Assembly (NCBI GenBank): GCA_004525335.1
Contig: SPCL01000029.1
Coordinates: forward strand, 1 to 18,667
From: Thermodesulfobacteriales bacterium
Lineage (GTDB): Bacteria; Desulfobacterota_D; UBA1144; Nemesobacterales; UBA2774
Direction of reading: 5' to 3'
DNA length: 18,667 nt
Within the stretch, counting starts at the first letter, position 1, and each line of letters starts with the position of its first letter. A program made the translations under genes and the position numbers. Positions 1 through 8,934 of the stretch are shown piece after piece. The notes under the pieces are model-generated. The model worked only from the letters and a program-made list of their open reading frames with translations. It was not told where the DNA came from and did no database searches.

Positions 1-1
1 T

Positions 2-1864
2 GAGGCAGGTGTTGATATGTACAGCCTTCTTAAATTCCAAAAATCTAACCAGAGCACTTGCTGGAATCAAATACCAATAGTGAAGAAGGGGCAGGTTGTT
101 AGATCGGGACAGGTAATTGCAGATGGTCCATCAACAGACCAGGGGGAGTTGGCTTTAGGCCAGAATATTCTAGTAGCGTTTATGCCCTGGGGCGGATACA
201 ACTTTGAAGACGCTATATTAATGAGTGAAAAACTAGTTAAAGAAGATAGATTCACATCAATTCATGTTGAAGAGGTTGAATGTATTGCTAGAGAAACAAA
301 ACTCGGACGAGAAGAGATAACAAGAGATATACCAAATGTAAGTGAGGATGCTCTCAGTAATTTGGATGAGAGCGGAATAATTAGAGTTGGGGCAGAAGTA
401 AAACCGGGAGACATTATTGTAGGGAAAATCTCTCCTAAGGGAGAAACTCAGCTTTCTCCTGAAGAGCGCCTCTTAAGGGCTATCTTCGGAGACAAAGCCG
501 GAGACGTTAAAGATACATCACTTCGGGCATCTCCTGGAGTATACGGAACGGTAATCGATGTGAAGATGCTGATATCCCGAGTTGTCGATAAGGACGATAG
601 GGCTAAGAGTATTGAAGACTTTGAAGTTACACGTTTGGAACAAGATAGAGATGATGAAATAAAAATTCTAAAGGACGATGCTTTAGAGAGAATAAAACCT
701 TTAATAGTTAACAAGACTTCTGCAGCAAAACTTACCGTGTCTAGAAAAACGGTTCTAAAGCAAGGTGACAACATTGCTGAAGAAATTCTTCCAGGCATAC
801 CTTTTGAAAAACTTGCAGACATAAGTATAGAAAAAGGGAATAACGTTGAAGCTGAGATTAAACGAATTATTGAAAGAACGCTTGAGCAAATTGATTTAAC
901 AAATGTGATCTATGATCAAAGAATTTCGAAACTAACCAAGCCCGATGAGTTGCCGCCTGGAGTATTAAAAGTTGTAAAGGTGAATATTGCTGTAAAAAGA
1001 AAGTTGCAAGTAGGCGACAAAATGGCCGGAAGGCACGGGAACAAAGGTGTTATATCTAAAATACTTGCTGAAGAAGATATGCCTTATCTTCCAAATGGTT
1101 CTCCTGTCGAGATGGTGCTCAATCCATTGGGTGTTCCTTCAAGGATGAATGTTGGACAGGTTTTAGAGACTCATCTTGGATGGGCGGCTAAGGAACTTGG
1201 TCAAAAACTAAATGAGATAATGGAAAGGGAGTATAGTCCTAAAGCATTGAGGGACAAATTAAAAGATATTTATGATACTGCGGAGACTAAGAAGCTAGTA
1301 GATAACATGGACGACGACGAAGTTGTAGAGATTGCAAAACGTCTTAGTAGAGGTATACCGGTTAAATCACCGGTTTTTGATGGAGCTTCAGAAAAAGAAA
1401 TAAAAGAACTATTAAGAGAAACAGGTCTTCCTGAAGAAGGTAAGACAATACTTTTCGATGGCCACACGGGTGAGCCTTTTGATCAAAAAGTCACCGTGGG
1501 CGTTATGTACATGTTAAAACTACACCATCTTGTTGAAGAAAAAATTCATGCAAGAGCCATTGGCCCTTACTCTCTGGTTACTCAGCAGCCTCTTGGCGGT
1601 AAAGCACATTTTGGAGGACAGCGTCTTGGAGAGATGGAAGTATGGGCACTTGAAGCATACGGCGCCGCATATACCTTGCAAGAGTTTCTTACTGTCAAAT
1701 CAGACGATGTAATAGGAAGAACCAGGATCTTTGATTCAATTGTCAAGGGCAATCTAAACTTTGAACCGGGTCTTCCTGAATCCTTTAAAGTACTGCAAAA
1801 AGAACTTCAGGCACTGTCACTTGATGTGGATTTGCTAGAAGAAAAAGATGTAAATAGGGATTAA
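2..1864 (+). CDS. rpoB: DNA-directed RNA polymerase subunit beta, 3' part (5' end outside window)
   Basis: This is the beta subunit of core RNA polymerase, which forms one side of the catalytic cleft in the cytoplasm. The reading frame is open from base 2, and the sequence before the first ATG at 17 already aligns with internal RpoB, so the ATG is not the start and the gene is cut by the window edge. About 620 C-terminal residues are visible. Landmarks are GYNFEDAILMSE near the start, the catalytic-region motif GDKMAGRHGNKGV at visible residues 338-350 (its two lysines match the E. coli nucleotide-contacting lysines), and GGKAHFGGQRLGEMEVWALE from about residue 532, which joins to RpoC. The roughly 100-residue insertion before PPGVLKVVKV is present, as in proteobacterial RpoB. 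The rifampicin-binding region lies upstream and cannot be seen. rpoC follows after 28 bp, the classical rpoBC order. Identification is secure. Confidence 0.98.
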   Translation, partial: EAGVDMYSLLKFQKSNQSTCWNQIPIVKKGQVVRSGQVIADGPSTDQGELALGQNILVAFMPWGGYNFEDAILMSEKLVKEDRFTSIHVEEVECIARETKLGREEITRDIPNVSEDALSNLDESGIIRVGAEVKPGDIIVGKISPKGETQLSPEERLLRAIFGDKAGDVKDTSLRASPGVYGTVIDVKMLISRVVDKDDRAKSIEDFEVTRLEQDRDDEIKILKDDALERIKPLIVNKTSAAKLTVSRKTVLKQGDNIAEEILPGIPFEKLADISIEKGNNVEAEIKRIIERTLEQIDLTNVIYDQRISKLTKPDELPPGVLKVVKVNIAVKRKLQVGDKMAGRHGNKGVISKILAEEDMPYLPNGSPVEMVLNPLGVPSRMNVGQVLETHLGWAAKELGQKLNEIMEREYSPKALRDKLKDIYDTAETKKLVDNMDDDEVVEIAKRLSRGIPVKSPVFDGASEKEIKELLRETGLPEEGKTILFDGHTGEPFDQKVTVGVMYMLKLHHLVEEKIHARAIGPYSLVTQQPLGGKAHFGGQRLGEMEVWALEAYGAAYTLQEFLTVKSDDVIGRTRIFDSIVKGNLNFEPGLPESFKVLQKELQALSLDVDLLEEKDVNRD

Positions 1865-1880
1865 TTATTTCAAATAACAA

Positions 1881-1887
1881 GGGAGGT
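1881..1887 (+). promoter_or_regulatory. Ribosome binding site of rpoC (decides a GTG start)
   Basis: GGGAGGT lies six to seven bases before a GTG at 1893. It is the strongest Shine-Dalgarno match in the window, and it supports the GTG as the true start of rpoC, since no ATG lies near. Confidence 0.8.
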
Positions 1888-1892
1888 AAAAC

Positions 1893-4800
1893 GTGGACGT
1901 AGATACCCTTTTTGAAAAGCCAAAAAATCCTTCAGAGTATTCTGCGGTTAAAATTTCAATAGCTTCTCCAGAGAAGATAAAAGCATGGTCAAATGGGGAA
2001 GTGAAAAAACCGGAGACTATAAACTACAGGACTTTCAAACCTGAAAGAAGCGGTTTGTTTTGCGCCAAAATTTTTGGGCCTGTAAAAGATTACGAATGTA
2101 CTTGCGGAAAATATAAAAGATTAAAACACAGAGGAATCACCTGTGAGAAGTGCGGAGTTGAAGTTATCTCTTCCAAAGTAAGAAGGGAGAGAATGGCCCA
2201 TATAGAGCTAGCCTCACCAGTCGCTCACATTTGGTTTTTAAGAAGCATTCCATCCAGAATTGGCATGCTTCTTGACATGACCCTTAAAGACTTAGAAAAA
2301 GCTCTTTATTATGAGTCTTATGTGGTTGTTGATCCCGGGGGTACTTCACTTAAATTCGCTGAAGTTTTAAGTGAAGAAAAATACAGAAAAACTGTAGAAG
2401 AATACGGTCATAGCTTTAAAGTCGGAATGGGTGCTGAGACTGTGAGAGAGATGCTTAAAAAGATCGATCTCCTGGAGCTTTCTGAAGGGTTGCGTCTTGA
2501 AATGAAAGACACTTCATCTCCAATAAAAAGAGCCCGTATAGCAAAACGACTAAGGATAAGTGAGGCATTTAGGAAATCCAAGAACCGTCCGGAATGGATG
2601 ATTCTAACAAGAATTCCTGTTCTTCCACCAGACTTGCGACCACTGGTTCCACTAGACGGAGGAAGGTTTGCAACGTCCGATCTTAACGACTTATACAGAC
2701 GTGTTATAAATAGAAATAATCGACTAAAAAAATTATTAGAATTAGGCGCTCCAGATATTATCGTCAGAAATGAAAAGCGTATGCTCCAGGAATCTGTTGA
2801 TGCGCTTTTGGAGAACGGACGCAGAGGAAGGCCGGTTCTTGGTCATAATCACCGCCCGCTTAAGAGCCTAAGTGATATTATTAAGGGTAAACAGGGAAGG
2901 TTCAGACAAAACTTATTAGGTAAGAGGGTGGATTACTCTGGACGTTCAGTAATTACAGTGGGTCCTGAACTTAAACTTCATCAGTGTGGGATTCCCAAGC
3001 AGATGGGGCTCGAGCTCTTTAGACCGTTTATTTATAATAAGCTTGAGAAATGGGGAGCTGCTGCAACCATTAAAATCGCTAAAAAATTAGTGGAACAGGA
3101 AGCCCCTATAGTGTGGGACGCCTTGGATGAGGTTATTAAAGAACATCCTGTTCTGTTAAATCGTGCCCCTACACTGCATAGATTAAGTATTCAGGCTTTT
3201 GAGCCAATTCTTATTGAAGATAAAGCAATACAAATTCACCCTCTAGTTTGCCCAGCATATAATGCTGACTTTGACGGTGACCAAATGGCTGTTCATGTAC
3301 CTCTGTCAATTGAGGCTCAGACCGAGTGTCGAGCGCTTATGATGTCAACAAACAATATACTCTCTCCTGCTCACGGAAAACCTATTATTCTACCGACTCA
3401 AGACATAGTTCTTGGTATTTATTACATGACGAGAGATGTAGGTTTTGACAAAGGAGATGGAAAAGTTTTTTCATCTATAGATCAAGTGCAAATGGCTTAC
3501 GATTCTAAAGATGTTGGGATTCATGCAAAAATAAAGATCAGAATTAACGATAAAATTTATGAAACCACTGTTGGTAGAGTTCTTCTATATGACATCATGC
3601 CAGAAGGCATCCCCTTTGAATTGGTTAACAGAGTGATGACCAAAAGGGCGTCTGAGGATCTTGTGGATAGTTGTTTCAGGGTTTCAGGTGGAAAAAGTAC
3701 GGTAATCCTGGCAGATCGTATGAGGACATTAGGATTTAAGTACTCAACGCGCTCCGGTATTTCTATTGCTATTGATGATATGAAAATTCCTGTAGCGAAA
3801 AAAGAGATGTTACAAGTGGCTCAAGGCGAAGTACAAAAAGTGCAAAATCAATACTCTCAAGGTCTTATAACTGACGGCGAGAGATATAATAAAGTAATTG
3901 ACATATGGGCACGTACAAGTGATGAAGTTGCTCAAGAGATGATGAAAGATATTACCTTTGAAGATAGTATTGACCGCGAGGGCAATATTAGGAAGGGGGC
4001 TAGCTCAAATCCTATATATATGATGATTGACTCAGGGGCAAGGGGTAGTCAGACTCAGGTACGTCAGCTTGCAGGTATGAGGGGGCTGATGGCAAAACCT
4101 TCTGGTGAAATTATCGAAACACCTATTACCTCTAATTTCCGTGAAGGCTTGACTGTTCTTCAATACTTTATTTCTACTCACGGAGCTAGAAAGGGTCTAG
4201 CTGATACCGCTCTTAAAACGGCGAACGCCGGATACTTGACTAGAAGACTTATCGATGTTGCCCAGGATGTAATGATTAAAGAATATGACTGTCATACGGT
4301 TGAAGGAATTACAGTCAGTGATTTAGTCGAGGGCGGCGAGATAATCGAAAGAGTCGGAGAGAGAGTACTCGGAAGAGTAACTGTTGAAGATATCATTGAT
4401 CCTATTAGTGGAGAGGCAATTGTAAAGGCCAATCACGAAATTGATGAGAAAGCTGCTACAGAAATTGATGAGGCAAGTAGCATTACTGAGGTTAGAATAA
4501 GATCAGTTCTGACCTGTGAAACTCGCATAGGGGTATGTGAGCTTTGTTACGGCAGGAACCTAGCGACCGGTAAGCTTGTTAATATAGGTGAAGCAGTAGG
4601 AATTATTGCTGCCCAGTCAATCGGAGAGCCGGGAACACAGCTTACGATGAGAACCTTCCACATTGGTGGTGCTGCGAGTCAGAGGGCTGCGGAAAGCACA
4701 TTAGAAAATACACATGAAGGTGTAATTACCTTCAATGGAATAAGAACAGTAACCACAAATGACGGAAGTCTCGTCGTTGTTAATCGTACGGGGACATTAA

Positions 4801-5978
4801 TAATCATTGATGATAAGGGATATGAAAGAGAGAGATATCCTCTTGCACTTGGAGCAAAACTCAAAGTGAATGAAGGGGATAAAGTTAAAGAGGGCCAACT
4901 TATTGCAGAGTGGGATCCTTATACAACACCTTTTATCTCTGAATTTAATGGGACTGTAGGATTTGTTGATTTAGAGCAGGGCGTAACTTTAAAAGAACAA
5001 GTTGATGAAGTTACCGGTATTTATAAAAAAGTAGTAATTGAATCTAAAACCTTAGATACTCATCCTGGTCTTGTCATTCATACTGACGAAGGAAAGAGTA
5101 TCCAATATTCACTACCAATAGGCGCCATTATTGAAGTTAACGAAGGAGACAAGGTTAGCGCTGGAGGTATCTTTGCTAAAGTGACCAGAGCTACTGCTAA
5201 AACCAAGGACATCACCGGAGGACTGCCAAGAGTGGCCGAGCTATTCGAAGCTAGACTCCCTAAAGATCCTGCGGTTGTAACTGAGATTGATGGTATTGTT
5301 TCCTATGGTAAGGACGTTAAAGGTAAAAGAAGAGTCGTAGTAACTCCTGAGATTGGGGAGCCCAAAGAGTATCTGGCTCATAGAGGTAAGCATGTTCTGG
5401 TTAGAGAGGGAGAGCAGGTTACTTCCGGTGACCAACTTGTAGACGGGTCCGTTAATCCTCACGACATTTTAAGAATCAGAGGGGAACGTGCTCTAACACG
5501 TTATCTTGTTGATGAAATCCAAGAGGTTTACAGACTACAGGGAGTGAAAATCAACGATAAGCATATTGAAGCTATAGTAAGGCAGATGTTAAAGAGGGTA
5601 AGAATTAAAGACCCGGGTGATACTATACTTCTAGTTGGTGAGGCGATCGAGAAGCATATATTCTTTGAAGAAAACGAAAGGGTTATTGAGCAGGGCGGTA
5701 GGCCGGCTTCTGCAGAACCCCTTCTTCTTGGAATAACCAGAGCATCGCTAAGTACTGACAGTTGGTTATCGGCAGCATCATTCCAGGAAACAACCAGGGT
5801 ACTTACTGAAGCCGCGTGTGAAGGTAAGGAAGACTACTTAAGAGGACTTAAAGAAAATGTTATAATGGGTAGGCTTATACCTGCCGGAACAGGGCTTCCG
5901 ATATACAGAAACATTGATGTTGAGGTTCCTGTACTTGAAGTGCCGGTTCCGACTGCAACTGCAGCTGAAGAAGAATAA
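1893..5978 (+). CDS. rpoC: DNA-directed RNA polymerase subunit beta'
   Basis: This is the beta' subunit of RNA polymerase; it holds the catalytic magnesium and, with beta, forms the active-site cleft. The protein has 1361 residues, slightly shorter than the 1407 of E. coli. Seen in order: the N-terminal zinc site C69, C71, C84, C87; the catalytic loop NADFDGDQMAVH at 457-468 with metal-binding D459, D461 and D463; the second zinc site C800, C875, C882, C885 with the same final spacing as E. coli; the trigger-loop segment MRTFHIGGAAS; then a long insertion of repeated beta-type segments in the position of the E. coli SI3 insert; and the C-terminal block SAASFQETTRVLTEAA followed by GRLIPAGTG. 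It starts with GTG behind a strong ribosome binding site and is probably co-transcribed with rpoB. A hairpin terminator follows its stop by 17 bp. All key residues are present. Confidence 0.98.
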   Translation: MDVDTLFEKPKNPSEYSAVKISIASPEKIKAWSNGEVKKPETINYRTFKPERSGLFCAKIFGPVKDYECTCGKYKRLKHRGITCEKCGVEVISSKVRRERMAHIELASPVAHIWFLRSIPSRIGMLLDMTLKDLEKALYYESYVVVDPGGTSLKFAEVLSEEKYRKTVEEYGHSFKVGMGAETVREMLKKIDLLELSEGLRLEMKDTSSPIKRARIAKRLRISEAFRKSKNRPEWMILTRIPVLPPDLRPLVPLDGGRFATSDLNDLYRRVINRNNRLKKLLELGAPDIIVRNEKRMLQESVDALLENGRRGRPVLGHNHRPLKSLSDIIKGKQGRFRQNLLGKRVDYSGRSVITVGPELKLHQCGIPKQMGLELFRPFIYNKLEKWGAAATIKIAKKLVEQEAPIVWDALDEVIKEHPVLLNRAPTLHRLSIQAFEPILIEDKAIQIHPLVCPAYNADFDGDQMAVHVPLSIEAQTECRALMMSTNNILSPAHGKPIILPTQDIVLGIYYMTRDVGFDKGDGKVFSSIDQVQMAYDSKDVGIHAKIKIRINDKIYETTVGRVLLYDIMPEGIPFELVNRVMTKRASEDLVDSCFRVSGGKSTVILADRMRTLGFKYSTRSGISIAIDDMKIPVAKKEMLQVAQGEVQKVQNQYSQGLITDGERYNKVIDIWARTSDEVAQEMMKDITFEDSIDREGNIRKGASSNPIYMMIDSGARGSQTQVRQLAGMRGLMAKPSGEIIETPITSNFREGLTVLQYFISTHGARKGLADTALKTANAGYLTRRLIDVAQDVMIKEYDCHTVEGITVSDLVEGGEIIERVGERVLGRVTVEDIIDPISGEAIVKANHEIDEKAATEIDEASSITEVRIRSVLTCETRIGVCELCYGRNLATGKLVNIGEAVGIIAAQSIGEPGTQLTMRTFHIGGAASQRAAESTLENTHEGVITFNGIRTVTTNDGSLVVVNRTGTLIIIDDKGYERERYPLALGAKLKVNEGDKVKEGQLIAEWDPYTTPFISEFNGTVGFVDLEQGVTLKEQVDEVTGIYKKVVIESKTLDTHPGLVIHTDEGKSIQYSLPIGAIIEVNEGDKVSAGGIFAKVTRATAKTKDITGGLPRVAELFEARLPKDPAVVTEIDGIVSYGKDVKGKRRVVVTPEIGEPKEYLAHRGKHVLVREGEQVTSGDQLVDGSVNPHDILRIRGERALTRYLVDEIQEVYRLQGVKINDKHIEAIVRQMLKRVRIKDPGDTILLVGEAIEKHIFFEENERVIEQGGRPASAEPLLLGITRASLSTDSWLSAASFQETTRVLTEAACEGKEDYLRGLKENVIMGRLIPAGTGLPIYRNIDVEVPVLEVPVPTATAAEEE

Positions 5979-5995
5979 AAAATATAAAAGAGGAT

Positions 5996-6026
5996 CAGGG
6001 TCAATTCTTTTGACCCTGTTTCCTTT
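5996..6026 (+). terminator. Rho-independent terminator after rpoC
   Basis: CAGGGTCAA (5996-6004) pairs perfectly with TTGACCCTG (6010-6018) across a 5-base loop, giving a 9-bp stem. It is followed by TTTCCTTT, a pyrimidine tract with six T. Its place 17 bp after the rpoC stop fits the end of the rpoBC transcript. The T tract is interrupted by CC, so some read-through into valS is possible. Confidence 0.75.
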
Positions 6027-6056
6027 AATCTAAATTAATCTCCATCTATAAATAAA

Positions 6057-8762
6057 ATGTCTGAACATACTAAAACCGAAATGGATAAGGTTTACGATCC
6101 AAAAAAGGTTGAAAAAAAGTGGTACGAGGAGTGGATCAACAACGGTTATTATAAATCCTCTACCTCTAATGATAAGCCTGCATTTACAATAGTAATTCCT
6201 CCTCCCAATGTTACGGGATCCCTGCATATAGGTCATGCTTTAAACAATACTCTTCAAGATATCCTTATTCGTTACAAGAGGATGAAGGGGTTTGATGCAC
6301 TCTGGGTTCCCGGTACAGACCATGCGGGAATAGCTACACAAATGATGGTTGAGCGGGAGCTTGAAAAAGAAGGAACATCTAGAGAAGATCTTGGAAGAGA
6401 TGCTTTTTTAGAGCGCGTCTGGCAATGGAAAGAAGAGTCAGGCGGGACTATTACTCATCAACTTCGATCACTTGGAGCGCTTCCCAATTGGGATAAAGAA
6501 AGATTTACAATGGATGAAGGGCTTTCAAATGCGGTCAGAAAGGTATTTGTTGACTTGTATGATGAGGGTCTAATATACAAAGACAAAAGACTTGTTAACT
6601 GGGATCCAAAGCTTTGCACTGCTATATCTGATCTGGAAGTTGAGCAGCGTGATGTCAATGGGCATATGTGGCATTTTAAATACCCTATAGAAAACAGCAA
6701 GGAATTCATAACTGTAGCAACAACTAGGCCTGAAACAATGTTGGGGGATACAGGAGTTGCTGTTCATCCTGATGATGAACGCTACAAGCACCTTGTTGGA
6801 AAGAATGTAGTATTACCCCTTGTCGGGCGTAAAATCCCTATAGTTGCAGATGAATATAGTGACCCAGAAAAGGGTACAGGTGCGGTTAAGATAACACCTG
6901 CCCATGATTTTAATGATTTTGAGGTTGGGCAAAGGCGAAACCTTGAAATGATTAATATTTTGGACTCCACAGCGCACCTAAACGATAATGTTCCAGAGGT
7001 TTACAGAGGACTAGAGCGTTATGTAGCTAGAAAAAAAGTTATAGAAGATATGGAGGCCCTAGGTCTCTTAGCAGAAATAGAGGATACCCATCATACCGTA
7101 CCCTATGGTGACAGATCAGGAGTAGTAATTGAACCCTGGCTTACGGATCAATGGTATGTGGATGCTAAGAAACTTGCTGTAGAAGCAATTGCTTGTGTTG
7201 AGGACGGAAGAGTAAAATTTATACCTAAATATTGGGAAAGGACCTACTTTGAATGGCTTAGAAATATTGAGCCCTGGTGTATTTCACGCCAGCTATGGTG
7301 GGGACATCAGATTCCGGCTTGGTATGGGCCTGACGGGGAATATTTTGTAGGTATAACAGAAGAAGAAGCATTACAATCAGCTAAAGAGCATTATGGAGAA
7401 GAAGTTGAACTAATACAGGATCCCGACGTTTTAGACACATGGTTCTCATCGGGTCTGTGGCCTTTCTCTACACTGGGTTGGCCTGAGCCCACCGCAGAGC
7501 TTAAAAAATATTATCCTACAAGCGTTTTAGTGACCGGTTTTGATATTATTTTCTTCTGGGTTGCCAGAATGATAATGCAGGGGCTTAAGTTTATGGAGGA
7601 TGTACCGTTTAAAGACATCTATATCCACGGACTTATAAGAGATGAGCAGGGACAGAAAATGAGTAAAACTAGGGGAAATGTAATTGATCCCCTTGAGGTC
7701 ATAGATGAATATGGTGCGGATGCTACGAGATTTAGTCTTACTGCACTCGCAACGCAGGGAAGGGACATAAAACTTTCTATGCCTGTGATTCAGGGTTACA
7801 GAAACTTCATAAATAAAATTTGGAATGCATCGCGTTTCCTCTTTATGAATTTGGAAGGATACAATTCAGATATCGCTTATGAGAAAGAAACGCTATCTAC
7901 ATATGATAAATGGATACTTACTAAACTAAATCGAACAATCAAAGAAGTACAAGAGTCTATTGAAGCTTATGAATTTGATAAAGCGGCTAGTTCAATTTAT
8001 CAGTTCTTCTGGGCGGAGTACTGCGATTGGTACTTAGAGCTAGTTAAACCTATTCTATACGGTGATAATGAAGAAGATAAGCAGAGAACAAGGAGTGTTT
8101 TGGTCAGAGTGTTAACTACAGCGCTAGGGCTTCTGCATCCCATTGCACCATTTATTAGTGAAGAGCTCTATCAAAGATTAAAGAGTTTTGGAGTAAGTGT
8201 TAAGGGGATAGATGATGAGGTAGCACACAGTATCGTTGTTAGCGCTTTTCCAGAATTTAATGATGATGAAATCTACACAGATGAAGAGAATGAGATAGAA
8301 TTCATGAAAGAAATAGTAGCAGCCGTTAGAGGGCTAAGAGCTATAGTTGGCCTCCACCCTTCAGAAAGAGTGAAGATAGCACTTCTTCCTGCAAGTGAAA
8401 GTGTGTCTATTCAAATATCTCATAACAAAGAATCTATTATCAACCTTGCATCGCTTTCAGCCCTTGAACTCTTAGAAGGTGAGAAGCCCGAGAGAGCGAT
8501 GGCGCAAGTAATTTCAGGTGTTGAAGTATTCCTTCCGGTTGAGGGCTTAATCGATATCGAGAAAGAATCACAAAGAATCAATAAAGAGCTTGGAAAAGTA
8601 ACTAAAGATCTGGAACAAACTGAAAAAAAACTTTCTAATTCAACATTCCTCGATAGAGCTCCAGAAGATATTATTGATAAAGAAAAGCAAAAATTAGAAG
8701 AATTTTCCACGCAAAAAAAGAAGCTTGAAGAAGTACTTTTCAAATTAAAACAAATAAGTTAG
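6057..8762 (+). CDS. valS: Valine--tRNA ligase
   Basis: This class Ia aminoacyl-tRNA synthetase charges tRNA-Val with valine in the cytoplasm and edits misactivated threonine. The 901 residues show PPPNVTGSLHIGHALN with the HIGH signature at 57-60, the CP1 editing domain with TTRPET at 222-227 and GTGAVKITPAHD, the family motif WCISRQLWWGHQIPAWY, and the second ATP motif as KMSKT at 534-538. A threonine replaces the usual final serine of KMSKS, a conservative change. An anticodon-binding domain follows. The last 70 residues or so (from about 830) are a charged coiled coil, the tRNA-binding arm typical of ValRS. The start is uncertain: the ATG at 6057 has no Shine-Dalgarno match, and an in-frame ATG at 6081 (MDKVYDPKKVEKKW) also fits the family. 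It lies behind the rpoC terminator, so it either has its own weak promoter or depends on read-through. Confidence 0.97.
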   Translation: MSEHTKTEMDKVYDPKKVEKKWYEEWINNGYYKSSTSNDKPAFTIVIPPPNVTGSLHIGHALNNTLQDILIRYKRMKGFDALWVPGTDHAGIATQMMVERELEKEGTSREDLGRDAFLERVWQWKEESGGTITHQLRSLGALPNWDKERFTMDEGLSNAVRKVFVDLYDEGLIYKDKRLVNWDPKLCTAISDLEVEQRDVNGHMWHFKYPIENSKEFITVATTRPETMLGDTGVAVHPDDERYKHLVGKNVVLPLVGRKIPIVADEYSDPEKGTGAVKITPAHDFNDFEVGQRRNLEMINILDSTAHLNDNVPEVYRGLERYVARKKVIEDMEALGLLAEIEDTHHTVPYGDRSGVVIEPWLTDQWYVDAKKLAVEAIACVEDGRVKFIPKYWERTYFEWLRNIEPWCISRQLWWGHQIPAWYGPDGEYFVGITEEEALQSAKEHYGEEVELIQDPDVLDTWFSSGLWPFSTLGWPEPTAELKKYYPTSVLVTGFDIIFFWVARMIMQGLKFMEDVPFKDIYIHGLIRDEQGQKMSKTRGNVIDPLEVIDEYGADATRFSLTALATQGRDIKLSMPVIQGYRNFINKIWNASRFLFMNLEGYNSDIAYEKETLSTYDKWILTKLNRTIKEVQESIEAYEFDKAASSIYQFFWAEYCDWYLELVKPILYGDNEEDKQRTRSVLVRVLTTALGLLHPIAPFISEELYQRLKSFGVSVKGIDDEVAHSIVVSAFPEFNDDEIYTDEENEIEFMKEIVAAVRGLRAIVGLHPSERVKIALLPASESVSIQISHNKESIINLASLSALELLEGEKPERAMAQVISGVEVFLPVEGLIDIEKESQRINKELGKVTKDLEQTEKKLSNSTFLDRAPEDIIDKEKQKLEEFSTQKKKLEEVLFKLKQIS

Positions 8763-8783
8763 ATTCATCTGATTAGCGTTTAA

Positions 8784-8909
8784 ATAAGCCCGCATAAACA
8801 CTACAGCGAATATTGTTATGATGATGAACTCAGAGAGATTATAGCCGAGAAGGATAAAATGATGATACATAGATTTGGGTATCAATTTGAGGATAAGTCT
8901 AATAGTTAA
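8784..8909 (+). pseudogene. C-terminal relic of a sulfotransferase-like gene
   Basis: Between valS and purF an open stretch of 41 codons, bounded by TAA at 8781 and TAA at 8907, reads HKHYSEYCYDDELREIIAEK and then ends RFGYQFED plus a few residues. I recognise this as the usual end of bacterial sulfotransferase-family proteins, where a HKHY-(S/T)-EYYDDE block, a charged helix and a closing FGY-x-F are common. The PAPS-binding loop and everything else upstream are missing: the frame is stopped at 8781 and runs directly back into the valS stop. There is no plausible start except internal ATGs near 8859, which would give only 16 residues. The best reading is a 3' remnant left after deletion of the rest of the gene. 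The family assignment comes from memory of short motifs and is moderate; chance similarity is not excluded. Confidence 0.5.
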
Positions 8910-8934
8910 TACCAAGCTCAGTTAAATGTTTATC

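Noticed and set aside
448..822. Long antisense open frames inside rpoB, rpoC, valS, purL and alaS (for example 448-822 minus, 16852-17277 minus)
   Set aside because: They lie wholly opposite well-identified genes, show no family motifs and have low-complexity Ser/Leu-rich translations typical of shadow frames.
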